From contig NZ_AYKS02000026.1 of the NCBI RefSeq assembly GCF_000496755.2, positions 1 to 42,703 on the forward strand: DNA of 42,703 bases. The letters run 5' to 3'. Each line of letters begins with the position of its first letter. The first letter of the stretch is position 1. The translations under genes and the position numbers were made by a program. Source of the DNA: Serratia sp. DD3 (GTDB taxonomy: Bacteria; Pseudomonadota; Gammaproteobacteria; Enterobacterales; Enterobacteriaceae). Shown piece by piece: positions 1 to 8,921 of this stretch. The notes under the pieces are model-generated. The model saw only the letters and a list, made by a program, of their open reading frames with translations, was not told the origin of the DNA and did not search any database.

Positions 1-298
1 CCACAGTACCCCCCCCAACCCCAATATCAGAAATAGCCAGCGAAACAGTATTTAAAGCTGGTTTATTAAGACATAAATAAAAGCCACCAGCCGTCCCTCT
101 GGGTATTTCACGTCCTAGGACCTCCCTAGCAAGGGCGAAATCAAATTCAGCATTGACCAAGTAAATACCGACTTTTATTTGCTTATCCTCCTCGGTAACA
201 TCGGGATTAACTTCAAAACTGAGCAGAGGATAAATGGTCCTGTCATCTTTACTCCAAGAATGCATTCGTGGATTAGTGATAAACTCATTTGCGTTCAT
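1..298 (-). CDS. Hypothetical protein, 3' end beyond the window
   Basis: An open frame of 99 codons starts at ATG 298-296 and runs off the left edge, so only the N-terminal part is visible. A good Shine-Dalgarno (AGGAG, 306-310) sits just upstream, which makes it a credible gene. The protein begins MNANEFITNPRMHSW. It is polar, with no signal peptide or membrane segment in the visible part. I do not recognise the family. The coding strand carries a run of eight G (positions 9-16 on the plus strand, as C), where slippage could shift the frame. It is transcribed in the same direction as the neighbouring degenerate pilin but about 140 bp separates them, so an operon is uncertain. Confidence 0.6.
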   Translation of the reverse strand, partial: MNANEFITNPRMHSWSKDDRTIYPLLSFEVNPDVTEEDKQIKVGIYLVNAEFDFALAREVLGREIPRGTAGGFYLCLNKPALNTVSLAISDIGVGGGTV

Positions 299-358
299 AT
301 TATTACTCCTATTGGTTGAAACTTTTATTTTAATGGGTAACGGTAGATATCTTTTATG

Positions 359-378
359 CTTCAAGTTACTTGGGTATT
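359..378. repeat. Possible ERIC-terminus fragment
   Basis: The 20 bases here read, on the minus strand, ATACCC followed by AAGTAACTTGAAGC. This resembles the terminal arm of the complete ERIC element at 11305-11437. Only one arm is present, so it is at best a remnant. Confidence 0.3.
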
Positions 379-438
379 GGCTCTCCCTGCCTGCACCTTT
401 CACCTAAATACCTGCCTGAAACGGAAAATAGAACGGCA

Positions 439-951
439 TTAGGTGTTGCGATTTAACGCGGCTGTAGCAGGTTTCTTCGTCACGGTACCTTCGGTGCAAT
501 ATCTCACCGCGAAGTCATGGCTTGCTGTTGTTGCGTCAGCAACCAGGATCGGACCTGCCGCGCCCTTTTGCCCTGTCAGACCGAGTGGAACGGCAGCGTT
601 TACCGGAACAACCAACTCTAAAGAGACATTCTGTACGCTACCGGTATTAGTCAGTCGCTTAGCCGCATTCAGGTTGTTACCCACAAATACGGTATCGATG
701 GTCTGTTCCGTGCCAGAGGCAGTACACCCCGTTAAACCAATGGTGAATGCTGTCTGTCCCGCCGTGCTGCCCACAGAACCGAGTGATGCAGATGATACGG
801 TTGGCAACAGGATCAACGGTGCCGATGCATTGCCATTAATACTGACTGCACAGCTCTGGCCTGCAACCTCCCCTTGAAAGTTAATGGTGTTATTTGCCTG
901 CGCTGCTGCGGATAAAAGCAGGCTGCTAGCAATCATGGTGAGTTTGTTCAT
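439..951 (-). pseudogene. Orphan chaperone-usher pilin, degenerate at both ends
   Basis: The 170-residue frame is a type-1-like major pilin: a signal peptide of about 19 residues, then NNTINFQGEV, a cysteine near residue 34 and a second in LTGCTASG. It is a clear paralogue of the pilin at 14737-15264. Two things argue for decay. The paralogue's start reads ATG-AAA-ATG, but here the first ATG is CTG (957-955), leaving the inner ATG at 951 with a distant Shine-Dalgarno. The C-terminus ends ALNRNT instead of the expected terminal beta strand (GSVQYAVSYQ in the paralogue). A residue string NAVLFSVS follows in another frame, which suggests a frameshift. That strand is what the chaperone normally caps, so the product should not assemble. 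An extra cysteine (RYCTEG) replaces a tyrosine. No chaperone or usher gene lies beside it. Confidence 0.75.
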
Positions 952-1182
952 TTTCAGCTTCGATAGTCCCTTTGAGTTAACTCATTGACGCACGGCTATT
1001 CACGTTGTAGCTCTCAGCAGTACAACACGATGTTTCCTATTGATTAATCTCTCCTTAGAGTACTTCCTGAGCATATTTAATCAACATAAAAACCTTAATA
1101 AAACTATAGTTTAAGAGTAATCCTATTAATTTAAGTTTATACACAGAATTTATATCTAAATTCTTCTGATTTAATGAAATGG

Positions 1183-1198
1183 TTGATTTATAAATCAA
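1183..1198. promoter_or_regulatory. Perfect 16-bp AT-rich palindrome
   Basis: TTGATTTATAAATCAA is its own reverse complement. It lies 16 bp upstream of a small ORF with a strong ribosome-binding site, in an AT-rich stretch (1080-1200). It could be an operator, but no regulator can be assigned. Confidence 0.3.
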
Positions 1199-1214
1199 TG
1201 ACGGAGGCGAGATA

Positions 1215-1316
1215 ATGTCTAAAACACCAACAGGAAGGGCGGTTCTAGCAGTAGGAACAAGGGGGGTTATCTACCCATCCCCCTTCAGGCAGCAGAGTAA
1301 CATACGGGGAATTTGA
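1215..1316 (+). CDS. Small ORF of uncertain status (33 aa)
   Basis: ATG 1215 is preceded by a textbook Shine-Dalgarno (GGAGG, seven bases upstream) and encodes MSKTPTGRAVLAVGTRG onward, ending at TGA 1314-1316. The text appears to continue in a neighbouring frame (EFENADTDPATGLYACI) to about 1395. This may be the frameshifted start of a longer, now broken gene interrupted by the transposase remnant. I do not recognise the product, and it may not be expressed. Confidence 0.22.
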   Translation: MSKTPTGRAVLAVGTRGVIYPSPFRQQSNIRGI

Positions 1317-1395
1317 GAATGCTGATACAGACCCAGCAACGGGCCTGTATGCCTGCATCAGACAACCGTTGACCACGATATCAGCGAGTTCCTGA

Positions 1396-2010
1396 ATAAA
1401 GGAAAGCTTAAAACCTGAAAATGGTGGCTCAAACAACAAACTCAGTGCTGAACAAACAGCTCTGTTAATCGCTCAGTTATCCGATAATTTGTTTCACCAT
1501 CTCCATGATATTATTGCGTTTATTGTCCGCGCGTGGAATGTGACTTTCAGCGTTCCAGCAATGAATAACTGGCTGCACCGTAACAGTTTCACTTACAAAA
1601 AGCTGTCAGGTATTCCTCATAAATTCAGCGAAGAGAAACAAAGACAATTCATTGAAGATTATGAAGAACTGAAAGAAAAATTAGGCAGTGAGCCAATTAT
1701 TTTTATTGATGCAGTCCATCCGACTCAGGCCACTAAAATCAGTTATGGCTGGATACGCATGGGCCACAGGAAAGCGGTAAAAACGACGGCTAGCAGTACA
1801 CGGCTGAACATCATGGGCACGCTGAATCTGCAGTCTCTGGCGACACCACTAATCTGCGAATATAAAACGATAAATGAATATAATTTATATCTTTTTTTCA
1901 ATGAGATATGAAAAACTCATCCTAATTACGAGCAAAAATCCCATGTTATTCTAGATGGTGCGGGTTATCACCGTTCGCAGCCAGTCCTGTTATTAGGGAA
2001 AACGTGCTGA
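1396..2010 (+). mobile_element. IS630-family transposase remnant
   Basis: The frame contains hallmarks of IS630-type transposases: LSAEQTALLIAQLS, then a tryptophan-leucine-histidine segment (NNWLHRNSFTYKKL), IIFIDAVHPTQATK with a DDE-type aspartate, YGWIRMGHRK, and after the stop VILDGAGYHRSQ, which carries the second aspartate of the catalytic triad. The N-terminal part of the protein (roughly a hundred residues) is missing. An in-frame TGA at 1909-1911 replaces what should be an arginine codon after FFNEI. The frame ends at 2008-2010, before the last catalytic glutamate region. No terminal inverted repeats were found. The element is therefore a dead, internally truncated copy between the orphan pilin and tmcA. 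Confidence 0.85.
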
Positions 2011-2088
2011 AGGGGTCGTAGCGGCGTGAACCGCCGGAGTGCCCCTCAGTGCGATTGTCCCGAGTATCTCGGACTTAACAAGGATTTC

Positions 2089-2115
2089 AAGCAACTTGAA
2101 GTATCACGGGTATAG
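2089..2115. repeat. ERIC-terminus remnant downstream of tmcA
   Basis: The segment ending CACGGGTATAG matches the inverted form of the left arm of the complete ERIC element (GCTATACCCGTCAC at 11305). It includes a small TTCAAG/CTTGAA hairpin. A second short hairpin (GTCC..GAG/CTCGGAC, 2057-2074) lies next to it. No terminator T-run is visible for tmcA. Confidence 0.4.
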
Positions 2116-2143
2116 TAATGTAAACGCGACAGAGCATGGGCCA

Positions 2144-4159
2144 TCATCCCCTGGTTGATTGTGACCACTGTTGCCAGTCACGGCAGCGCTGTTTGTCCAG
2201 CTGTTCCAGAGCCTGCGCAGTCTCTTGCCGAAAACAGCGTAGTAGCGCTTTTTGTCCAGTCAGCCGCTGTTCGGCGATGCATTGCTCGGTGGTGTGCTGT
2301 TGTTGTAAGTGGCTGCGTAATGCAAAACAAGGGTGTTCTGAGGTCAACAATAAACGCTGCAATGCCGCCAAGCTGGCTTCCAATGGCCGATGCGCAAAAG
2401 CAAACCCCGCCAGTTCTCGCCAATCTGCCTCATTTAATAATGGTTCGCTATCATCATCGGCAATATCAAGTGGCAGCGGGTTGCGCTGCCGTAACCAGCG
2501 CCAATCCCGGGTGAGTTGCCTATGTGCCGCATCGCACAGGGCTTTCCCTTGCTCACTGATGGATAACAGCGCCATAGCGGTATGGCAGCCACTGCTGGCC
2601 TCCGCTTTATTGCCAATACGGACCAGAATAAAACCGCACGAGTGCCAAAAACGCCATAACGATTCGGTATAACCAAAACTGACAGAAAGAAAATCCAGCC
2701 CCTGTGTGCATTGCTGCTGTTGCTCAATCAACCAGGTGCCAATCCCTTGCTGACGTAGTTCAGGTAATATCGCAATACGGCTGATACGGCGTGAACGTAA
2801 CATCGGTGCCCACCATTGCCCACTGTGTGCCGCCAAGGATTGCGCCACCAGGTTGCCCCGTGGCCTTCTCCGCCCCGCCCAAACATCATGGGCCAGTTCA
2901 CTCTCCAGCCCCCCTTCATCCACCAGCCACAACCCGCCAACCACTTCATCTTGCAGAGTGGCAGCACTGAAATGCATCCCCGGTGCATCCATCAGACGTC
3001 GTAAATCCAACGGTGAGGTGCGGTAATGTGCGCTGCACAGTAATGCATAGAATCGCCGTAACCGAGCTGGTTCGGCACAGAGTTCTGTCTGTTCAATCGG
3101 TTCAATCACCGGCAGTTGCGGGGTTGCTTGCCAGAACGGCTCTTCATTAAACAGTAAGGCATGGTCGATGATTCGCTCTAGCCCATCCCCCATTGCCCAA
3201 CGCATTGGTTGCTGCAAGCTTAATGGCTGCCATTGCGGTAATGCAGCACAGAACTTCAACAGGAACCCTCGGCCGGTCCCTTCATAGCCCTGTACCGTGG
3301 TGGTCAGTAATACACGAGGAAAATAACTGATCAATTGCTGCAACAACGGGCCCGGGATCGCCGCCGCTTCATCCACCAGCAGCCAACCGGCATCAATGGC
3401 TGGATTTTGACGGCAATGTTGCAGTAAAGCATCCGGGGACCAAAATTGAGCCCGCCCCTGAGCCCATTGACTGGCAACTTCGGTGGCGCCACGGCTTGGC
3501 CCGGTGACCCAGCAACTTAACGGACTCTGGGAGACTAGCATCCCTGCCAACGTGGACTTGCCCCGTCCACGGGCGGCAGTTAATACCCAGATACCGGACT
3601 CTGCCGCCAACAAGCGAGTGAGAATCGCCTGCTGTTCGGCGCTAGGGTGCCCTGGTGGTGGTTGCCAATCTTGGCGCGGTGGTAAAGGGGCCAAATGTAA
3701 TGGCTCATCTTGACGCCAAATCGACACTTCACTGTCAGCCAATAGCTGTTGCTGTAAGTGATGGATAAAATTTGGGGTGGCTATAGGCTGTAAACAATCT
3801 GCCCAACGCAGGCTGTCACTATCTTGCTGTTGCGCCCAATGCTGCCAAGATGGCACCAATAATAGTAACCAACTACCGGCACATAAGGCTCCGCAAAGTT
3901 GCGCCAATGCTTCTACGTCCAGCCCTGCTGTTGCATCAAAAACGGCATGCCGTCGCTCTTGCCCCAACAAGGTTTTAACGGTGTTGCCAGTCAGTGCTTC
4001 AACACCCAACGGAGCATCATCACTCACCCACAGCACATCTCCCAGAAGCGATGTGGCAAGTTGTTGAGCCTGCTCCCGACACCAGAGTGGCTCGCCACTA
4101 ATCACCAAGAGCCGCCGGATCCCTTGCCGCTGCATGCATTGTTGCATTGCCTGTAACAT
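2144..4159 (-). CDS. tmcA: tRNA(Met) cytidine acetyltransferase TmcA
   Basis: TmcA (YpfI) makes N4-acetylcytidine at the wobble base of elongator tRNA-Met, using ATP and acetyl-CoA, which prevents misreading of isoleucine codons. The 671-residue length equals that of the E. coli enzyme. The N-terminal domain (about 1-150) precedes an ATPase/helicase-like module with Walker A (AARGRGKST, near 195-203), Walker B ([11 protein letters not shown], near 260) and the [16 protein letters not shown] stretch. A GNAT acetyltransferase core follows ([19 protein letters not shown], then [20 protein letters not shown]). The ATG at 4159 is preceded by a modest AGGT. In E. coli the gene also lies near purC, so this is backbone rather than acquired DNA. 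It appears monocistronic. Confidence 0.96.
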   Translation of the reverse strand: MLQAMQQCMQRQGIRRLLVISGEPLWCREQAQQLATSLLGDVLWVSDDAPLGVEALTGNTVKTLLGQERRHAVFDATAGLDVEALAQLCGALCAGSWLLLLVPSWQHWAQQQDSDSLRWADCLQPIATPNFIHHLQQQLLADSEVSIWRQDEPLHLAPLPPRQDWQPPPGHPSAEQQAILTRLLAAESGIWVLTAARGRGKSTLAGMLVSQSPLSCWVTGPSRGATEVASQWAQGRAQFWSPDALLQHCRQNPAIDAGWLLVDEAAAIPGPLLQQLISYFPRVLLTTTVQGYEGTGRGFLLKFCAALPQWQPLSLQQPMRWAMGDGLERIIDHALLFNEEPFWQATPQLPVIEPIEQTELCAEPARLRRFYALLCSAHYRTSPLDLRRLMDAPGMHFSAATLQDEVVGGLWLVDEGGLESELAHDVWAGRRRPRGNLVAQSLAAHSGQWWAPMLRSRRISRIAILPELRQQGIGTWLIEQQQQCTQGLDFLSVSFGYTESLWRFWHSCGFILVRIGNKAEASSGCHTAMALLSISEQGKALCDAAHRQLTRDWRWLRQRNPLPLDIADDDSEPLLNEADWRELAGFAFAHRPLEASLAALQRLLLTSEHPCFALRSHLQQQHTTEQCIAEQRLTGQKALLRCFRQETAQALEQLDKQRCRDWQQWSQSTRG

Positions 4160-4207
4160 TCAAATTCAACCTGAAAATAGCGCTATCGTCGGAAGAGTGA
4201 CGAATAT

Positions 4208-4246
4208 TATATACCCAAGTGAAATTATGATGCAGTTAGGTAGCAA
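4208..4246. repeat. Truncated ERIC element
   Basis: TATATACCCAAGT, followed by a diverged GATGCAGTTAGGTAGCAA, aligns with the reverse complement of the right arm of the complete ERIC copy at 11305-11437. The rest of the element is missing. It sits between the divergent-end of tmcA and the epimerase-like gene. Confidence 0.55.
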
Positions 4247-4270
4247 AAGAAGTAAGTATTCAAGTCTGCC

Positions 4271-5218
4271 CTACGATTCAGGAACCGGGAGACCAAGTGC
4301 AGTAAGTGCATCAGCCAAAGCCTGCAGCAACGGAGTTTGTGGCACTGACCCTAGGTATTCAAGTAATGCGTCGTCACATAACCTATGCGGTTTCTGCCAC
4401 AGATAGCGCATCCGCACTGTGGCGCGTATCATCGGTGAAAACGGCGCTGCCAGATACAACAAATACCATGGGAAAGCCCGCTGGCGTAAAGGCCGCCCAT
4501 AGACAATCTGCAGCGCCTGATACAACTCATCCCCCGTCACTGTGTTACCAGGAAAGTGGAAAACCTGTACCCCCAGCGAACGCTGCCTTTTTTCCGCCAG
4601 CTTAACAAAACAGGCTGCCAGATCGGGCAAATAGGCCCATGCATGGGGAATATCGTATCTACCTGGATAAACAAACTTTCCCTGCGGCAGATATTGGCTG
4701 ATAGCCAGATCAAACCATGCCCCCCCTATCGGGCCACCGAAGAAATCACCAGCACGGACAATGATGCTATCGATACCATCCTCCGTGGCGGCGTGTAGCT
4801 GTTGTTCCATTGCTATGCGTATGCGCGCCTTGCTATGACTGCCGATCTGAGGTGTTTTCACATATAACTCAGAGGGCAAGTCATCGCCAAAGTTGTAGAC
4901 ATTACCCGGCATCATCAACAAAGCACCACTGGTTTTTGCCACCGTTAACGCACTGGTTGCCAGTGGTAATGCCAATTGCTGCCATTGTGTATATTGCGGG
5001 CTCAGAGCATTTACCACCACGTCAACGCCTTTTGCCGCTCGACAGAGAGCTGGCGTGTCCAGAGCATCAATAATAAGTGCCTTCGCAGTAGCAGGCAGGT
5101 ATTTCGGCGGACGACGGCATTGTGCCAGCACGTGCCAACCAGCAGCAGAAAAAGCCTGACAAACTGCATGACCAAAACGCCCATTAGCCCCAAGAATAAG
5201 CACCGAAGAAGAATCCAT
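4271..5218 (-). CDS. NAD(P)-binding epimerase/reductase-like protein
   Basis: The product (315 aa from ATG 5218) has an N-terminal Rossmann motif, LILGANGRFGHAV (GxxGxxG type), and the general layout of extended short-chain dehydrogenases or NAD-dependent epimerases. It includes VVNALSPQYTQW, MMPGNVYNFG and RAGDFFGG, where a nucleotide-sugar epimerase would carry its active-site region. The usual YxxxK is not obvious, so catalytic activity and substrate are unknown. A GTG six bases upstream (5224) is an alternative start, but GAGG is better spaced for ATG 5218. The gene is divergent from the LysR regulator at 5306 across an 87-bp gap. That arrangement usually means the regulator controls it. 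Confidence 0.75.
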   Translation of the reverse strand: MDSSSVLILGANGRFGHAVCQAFSAAGWHVLAQCRRPPKYLPATAKALIIDALDTPALCRAAKGVDVVVNALSPQYTQWQQLALPLATSALTVAKTSGALLMMPGNVYNFGDDLPSELYVKTPQIGSHSKARIRIAMEQQLHAATEDGIDSIIVRAGDFFGGPIGGAWFDLAISQYLPQGKFVYPGRYDIPHAWAYLPDLAACFVKLAEKRQRSLGVQVFHFPGNTVTGDELYQALQIVYGRPLRQRAFPWYLLYLAAPFSPMIRATVRMRYLWQKPHRLCDDALLEYLGSVPQTPLLQALADALTALGLPVPES

Positions 5219-5246
5219 GAACACCTCAAACTGATAACCGTGTTTT

Positions 5247-5276
5247 ATTGTTGAACATTGTTATAAAGTGAACAAT
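5247..5276. promoter_or_regulatory. Candidate LysR-type operator
   Basis: ATTGTTATAAAGTGAACAAT (5257-5276) is an inverted repeat with six-base arms and an eight-base spacer. A third copy of the half-site, ATTGTT, lies at 5247-5252. It sits in the gap between the epimerase-like gene and its divergent LysR regulator, where LysR-type proteins normally bind T-N11-A sites. Confidence 0.45.
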
Positions 5277-5305
5277 ACGCATAATTAAATACGAACTATT
5301 CAAAA

Positions 5306-6214
5306 ATGAATGACTCAACATCGACGATCGGAACGACATTGCCAGACTGGAATCTACTACGCGTATTCCTAGCCGTGGTTGATGCGGGTTCCCTCACTGG
5401 TGCCAGTCGTCTGCTTCACAGTAGCCAGCCAACACTGAGTCGGCAGATTGCCGAACTAGAATCGCTGCTCGGTATTACATTATTTGAAAGGGCTGCACGT
5501 GGCTTGCGCCTGACAGTGAGTGGTTTGTCGCTGGTTGCTCTAGCACGCAAAATGGAATCGGCTGCACAGGCTATTTCACTCAGTGCGTTGGGACAAAACC
5601 AGCAATTGGATGGCTGTGTTCGTCTAACTGCCAGCGAAATGACCTCCGCCTATATTCTGCCGCCAATTCTGCAACGCTTTCGGCAGAACTATCCGCAGAT
5701 TCAGATTGAGCTATTAGCTTCAGATAATGTGGAAAACCTACTTGAGCGTCAGGCAGATATTGCCATCCGTCATGTCCGTCCACAGCAAGGGGGACTGGTG
5801 GCAAAAAAACTTGGTGACGTTAATGTCGGGGCATTCGCTCATTCAAGCTATCTTGAGCGCGTTGGGGGTATTGTTGATTGGCAGTACCCCGAGCGTTACG
5901 ACTGGATTGGTCTGGATACTTCCGATAGATTATTGCGCGCATTTAATCAGTCCGGAGTCCCTGTCACCCGCGAGTTCTTTGCTTTTCGCTGTGATAATCA
6001 CATTGTTTGTTGGCAGGCTGCACTGGCCGGGCTCGGCATCAGCTTTGCACCTTACTGTATTGCCTCACGCTGGCCGGAAATGCTCTCGGTCATGCCTGTA
6101 GACAAAAAATATACCATGCCATTGTGGCTAACAACACATCGTGAATTACGCCACAATACGCGTATTCGGCTGGTCTTTGATGCACTACAGGCTGGGCTGC
6201 AGATCATGCTCTGA
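5306..6214 (+). CDS. LysR-family transcriptional regulator
   Basis: The 302-residue protein has the LysR winged helix-turn-helix near residues 14-74 (WNLLRVFLAVVDAGSLTGASRLL, then SQPTLSRQIAELESLLGITLFER). An effector-binding domain follows, with the usual two-lobe pattern (LTASEMTSAYILPPILQRF; QADIAIRHVRP). The overall length is typical. The ribosome-binding site before ATG 5306 is weak. It is transcribed away from the epimerase-like gene, and a plausible operator lies between them, so it probably regulates that gene and itself. The ligand is unknown. It converges with purC. Confidence 0.92.
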   Translation: MNDSTSTIGTTLPDWNLLRVFLAVVDAGSLTGASRLLHSSQPTLSRQIAELESLLGITLFERAARGLRLTVSGLSLVALARKMESAAQAISLSALGQNQQLDGCVRLTASEMTSAYILPPILQRFRQNYPQIQIELLASDNVENLLERQADIAIRHVRPQQGGLVAKKLGDVNVGAFAHSSYLERVGGIVDWQYPERYDWIGLDTSDRLLRAFNQSGVPVTREFFAFRCDNHIVCWQAALAGLGISFAPYCIASRWPEMLSVMPVDKKYTMPLWLTTHRELRHNTRIRLVFDALQAGLQIML

Positions 6215-6347
6215 ATCCGTTATGCGCAGTTATAGACAGGATAAGTCAGGCAACCCACCAGCGGGTTGAGGCGCTTAATAGCTGATAAACACGATGTCGC
6301 TATGGCTTTTTAACTGCAACTTGATTGAGCACATACGGTATAACCAT

Positions 6348-6390
6348 CGCCATTCAAGCTGCAGCGTTGTTACCTGGTGCTTGAATGGCG
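6348..6390. terminator. Stem-loop between convergent LysR gene and purC
   Basis: CGCCATTCAAGC (6348-6359) pairs perfectly with GCTTGAATGGCG (6379-6390), with one more T-A pair outside and a 19-base loop. It begins nine bases after the purC stop and may terminate both convergent units. There is no T-run on either side, so it could instead be a repeat-derived hairpin. Confidence 0.45.
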
Positions 6391-6398
6391 ACAAGCCG

Positions 6399-7112
6399 TT
6401 AGTCTAATTTCACCCCAATACGCCGGGCAACATCTTCATAGGCTTCGATCAGCCCCCCCAAGCTCTGGCGGAAACGATCTTTATCCATTTTATCCAACGT
6501 TTTTTTGTCCCACAGGCGGCTACCGTCTGGTGAAAACTCATCCCCCAGCACCACTTCACCTTTGAACAAGCCAAACTCCAGCTTGAAATCCACCAGGATC
6601 AGCCCTGCATCATCAAACAGCTTACTCAACACTTCATTGGCCTTGTAGCTCAACTCACGCATCCGAGCCAGATGAGCTTTGCTCGCCCAACCAAACGTTT
6701 CGCAATAGGATTCATTAACCATAGGGTCGTGCATCGCATCATTTTTCAGGAACAGATCAAACAGTGGCGGATCCAGCAACAGCCCCTCTTCGATGCCCAG
6801 ACGTTTCACCAATGAACCTGCGGCACGGTTGCGGATCACACACTCAACCGGGATCATGTCCAGTTTCTGCACCAATACCTCAGTATCGGAAAGCAGGCGC
6901 TCCATCTGGGTTGGAATACCGGCTTCTTCTAACTTACTCATGATGAAATGATTAAACTTGTTGTTAATCATTCCTTTGCGATCGAACTGCTCAATGCGCT
7001 GACCATCCAGTGCTGATGTATCATTGCGAAATTCCAGCACTAACAGATCCGGGTTTTCAGTGGCATAGACAGTTTTTGCCTTTCCGCGATACAACTCAGC
7101 TAGCTTTTGCAT
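6399..7112 (-). CDS. purC: Phosphoribosylaminoimidazole-succinocarboxamide synthase
   Basis: PurC (SAICAR synthase) joins CAIR and aspartate with ATP in de novo purine synthesis. From ATG 7112 the product is 237 residues, the E. coli length, and starts [16 protein letters not shown] as in that family. Longer readings upstream are not supported: GGAG lies nine bases before ATG 7112. Conserved stretches include [39 protein letters not shown] and VDFKLEFG. It has its own promoter region with a candidate PurR site (7274-7289), consistent with purine repression. It lies downstream of bamC's terminator in the same direction, as in E. coli. Confidence 0.98.
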   Translation of the reverse strand: MQKLAELYRGKAKTVYATENPDLLVLEFRNDTSALDGQRIEQFDRKGMINNKFNHFIMSKLEEAGIPTQMERLLSDTEVLVQKLDMIPVECVIRNRAAGSLVKRLGIEEGLLLDPPLFDLFLKNDAMHDPMVNESYCETFGWASKAHLARMRELSYKANEVLSKLFDDAGLILVDFKLEFGLFKGEVVLGDEFSPDGSRLWDKKTLDKMDKDRFRQSLGGLIEAYEDVARRIGVKLD

Positions 7113-7251
7113 CTTAGTGACTCCAATAGGGTTATAGCTTCCAGCCTGTAAACCACAGAGATATAGCGCTGTAGGTGACAACTGGCTGAACATAAAATTG
7201 AACAGATAAATACCGTGGCTACCAATAGCCATACCGAGCTTGCTTTAACTG

Positions 7252-7289
7252 TGTATATTGTGCCAAATTCGTGACGCAAACGATACCGT
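7252..7289 (-). promoter_or_regulatory. purC promoter with candidate PurR operator
   Basis: On the minus strand a TTGCGT -35 (7279-7274) and a TATACA -10 (7257-7252) are separated by 16 bases. The plus-strand sequence ACGCAAACGATACCGT (7274-7289) matches the PurR consensus in its left half and partly in its right half, and overlaps the -35. This fits known PurR control of purC. The exact start of transcription is inferred. Confidence 0.55.
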
Positions 7290-7298
7290 AGCAACAAA

Positions 7299-7321
7299 AC
7301 AAAAAGGGGCCGTAGCCCCTT
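7299..7321 (-). terminator. Rho-independent terminator of dapA-bamC
   Basis: On the minus strand AAGGGGC-TACG-GCCCCTT is followed directly by a T-rich stretch (TTTTTGTTTTG). The hairpin begins nine bases after the bamC stop codon. Confidence 0.85.
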
Positions 7322-7329
7322 AATGATGA

Positions 7330-8022
7330 TTATTTGCTATTGGTTTGACTGAAAGCAGCCTGGAATGCCGCCACCAAGGCGTCATTTTGCGGCTGTGCCA
7401 ACGGCTTACCTTTGGCATCAATAAACTGCAAGCTGGTACGGTTATCCAAATCACCCACCTGCAGCTTGTAATCCCCACCTGATAGCCCCGGGTCTGTTAC
7501 GCCCAAGGCGCGCCAGTCACTGCTACTCAGGGGTTTATAAGTAACCTCTACAGCGCCTTTCGAACGGCTGCGATCATTCACTGTCATCCCCAATTTGGTC
7601 AATGCAGGCGGCAAGCGCTCCCACACGACAACATAAGGGGCGCGAACAATCACCACCGGCAAACCGGTATCATCGGTACCACTTTGCACATCCAGCGCAC
7701 CAGTAGCAGTAGGAGCAACCACACTCGGTCTTTCTACTCCACCAGTCGTCGGAGCCACTCTCTGCGATGGTGGACGAATATCCAGTTGCTTACCAACATC
7801 ACCTTTGCGGGTAATGACTGGCACGTCATAGGTACCGGTTTGCACCGGTAAAATCAAACCAGACGGTGCATTCAACGGACTGAGCGGGGCGGTGTTAAGA
7901 TAGGACTCATCGCCACTGACCTGGCGATTATCACGCTGATCGGAAGAACAAGCCGCCAGTGTCATCATCAACGCCAACCCTACAACTGTTGCTACCGTCG
8001 ACTTCTGTAATGAATAAGCCAT
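7330..8022 (-). CDS. bamC: BamC lipoprotein lacking its first helix-grip domain
   Basis: BamC (NlpB) is an outer-membrane lipoprotein of the BAM complex that inserts beta-barrel proteins. It binds BamD through its extended N-terminus. A signal peptide with lipobox LAAC (Cys25) is present, followed by the family's N-terminal stretch ([35 protein letters not shown]). The C-terminal helix-grip domain is complete, from [25 protein letters not shown] to [26 protein letters not shown]. The product is only 230 residues against 344 in E. coli. About 114 residues, the whole first helix-grip domain, are replaced by a short Pro/Thr/Val-rich linker near residues 88-110. The frame stays open. The start is ATG 8022 (AGGGA six bases upstream); TTG 8025 is an alternative. 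It follows dapA by 17 bp. Confidence 0.93.
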   Translation of the reverse strand: MAYSLQKSTVATVVGLALMMTLAACSSDQRDNRQVSGDESYLNTAPLSPLNAPSGLILPVQTGTYDVPVITRKGDVGKQLDIRPPSQRVAPTTGGVERPSVVAPTATGALDVQSGTDDTGLPVVIVRAPYVVVWERLPPALTKLGMTVNDRSRSKGAVEVTYKPLSSSDWRALGVTDPGLSGGDYKLQVGDLDNRTSLQFIDAKGKPLAQPQNDALVAAFQAAFSQTNSK

Positions 8023-8039
8023 CAAATATCCCTAATAGG

Positions 8040-8921
8040 TTACAGCAAACCGGCGCTTTTCAACGCACGCTCTACCACAGGACGAGCAGCATCAGTCAAC
8101 GGAAGCATCGGCAGGCGCATAGTATCTGTTGAGATCAACCCCAATGCTTTACAGGCCCATTTCACCGGAGTCGGACTTGGCTCCACAAACAGGTCCTGAT
8201 GTAATGGCATCAAGCGCTGGTTCAAGCGACGAGCCTCAGCAAAATTGCCCTGTTCCGCCAAATGACAAAGTTGTGCCATTTCCCGCGCAGCCACGTTGGC
8301 GGTCACGGAAATAACGCCTCTCCCCCCGAGTTGCATAAAGTCCAAAGAGCTGGAATCGTCGCCACTGAGCAGAATAAAGTCTTCATCATCAAGCAATACT
8401 TGGATCTGACTCACTCGACTTAAGTTCCCGGTTGCCTCTTTTACCGCCACAATATTTTTGATTTTGGCTAAACGCGCGATCGTCGGCGGCAGCATGTCAC
8501 AGCCGGTACGTGAGGGCACGTTATAGAGGATTTGAGGTAAATCAGTACTTTCGGCTATCGCTTTAAAGTGCTGGTACAAACCTTCCTGACTCGGTTTGTT
8601 GTAATACGGCGTGACCGTCAGACACCCCACGATGCCAGTATTGCTCAAGCGTTGCGTTAACGAAATCGCCTCGCTGGTGGCATTGGCACCGGTTCCGGCA
8701 ATCACCGGAATACGCCCTGCAGCCAGTTCCAGCGTCTGCAGCACCACCTCAATGTGCTCGTCATGAGCCAGTGTGGCAGACTCACCCGTTGTTCCTACGG
8801 AAACGATCGCCGCAGTCCCACTGGATACATGATAATCAATCAGTTTTTTTAGGCTCGCACGATCGACAGCACCTTTGTCGTTCATCGGCGTCACCAGTGC
8901 AACAATACTTCCCGTAAACAT
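8040..8921 (-). CDS. dapA: 4-hydroxy-tetrahydrodipicolinate synthase
   Basis: DapA condenses pyruvate with aspartate semialdehyde, the first committed step to diaminopimelate and lysine. At 293 residues it is family length. The Schiff-base lysine is Lys161 (VAVKEATG), with Tyr133 and Arg138 in LYNVPSRTG and Tyr107 in TPYYNKP. The GTTGES phosphate-like loop (residues 43-48) is present. ATG 8921 has a strong Shine-Dalgarno (GGGGA). It is the first gene of a dapA-bamC operon and diverges from gcvR. Confidence 0.98.
   Translation of the reverse strand: MFTGSIVALVTPMNDKGAVDRASLKKLIDYHVSSGTAAIVSVGTTGESATLAHDEHIEVVLQTLELAAGRIPVIAGTGANATSEAISLTQRLSNTGIVGCLTVTPYYNKPSQEGLYQHFKAIAESTDLPQILYNVPSRTGCDMLPPTIARLAKIKNIVAVKEATGNLSRVSQIQVLLDDEDFILLSGDDSSSLDFMQLGGRGVISVTANVAAREMAQLCHLAEQGNFAEARRLNQRLMPLHQDLFVEPSPTPVKWACKALGLISTDTMRLPMLPLTDAARPVVERALKSAGLL

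Noticed and set aside
1245..1439. A 64-codon frame on the minus strand
   Set aside because: No ribosome-binding site and no recognisable family; it lies opposite the broken small ORF and the transposase remnant.
2136..2672. A 178-codon open frame on the plus strand opposite tmcA
   Set aside because: Cysteine- and serine-rich translation with no family likeness; it is a shadow of the well-supported tmcA gene.
7113..7232. A 40-residue extension of purC
   Set aside because: PurC proteins begin [16 protein letters not shown]; the extra residues cover the promoter and leader.
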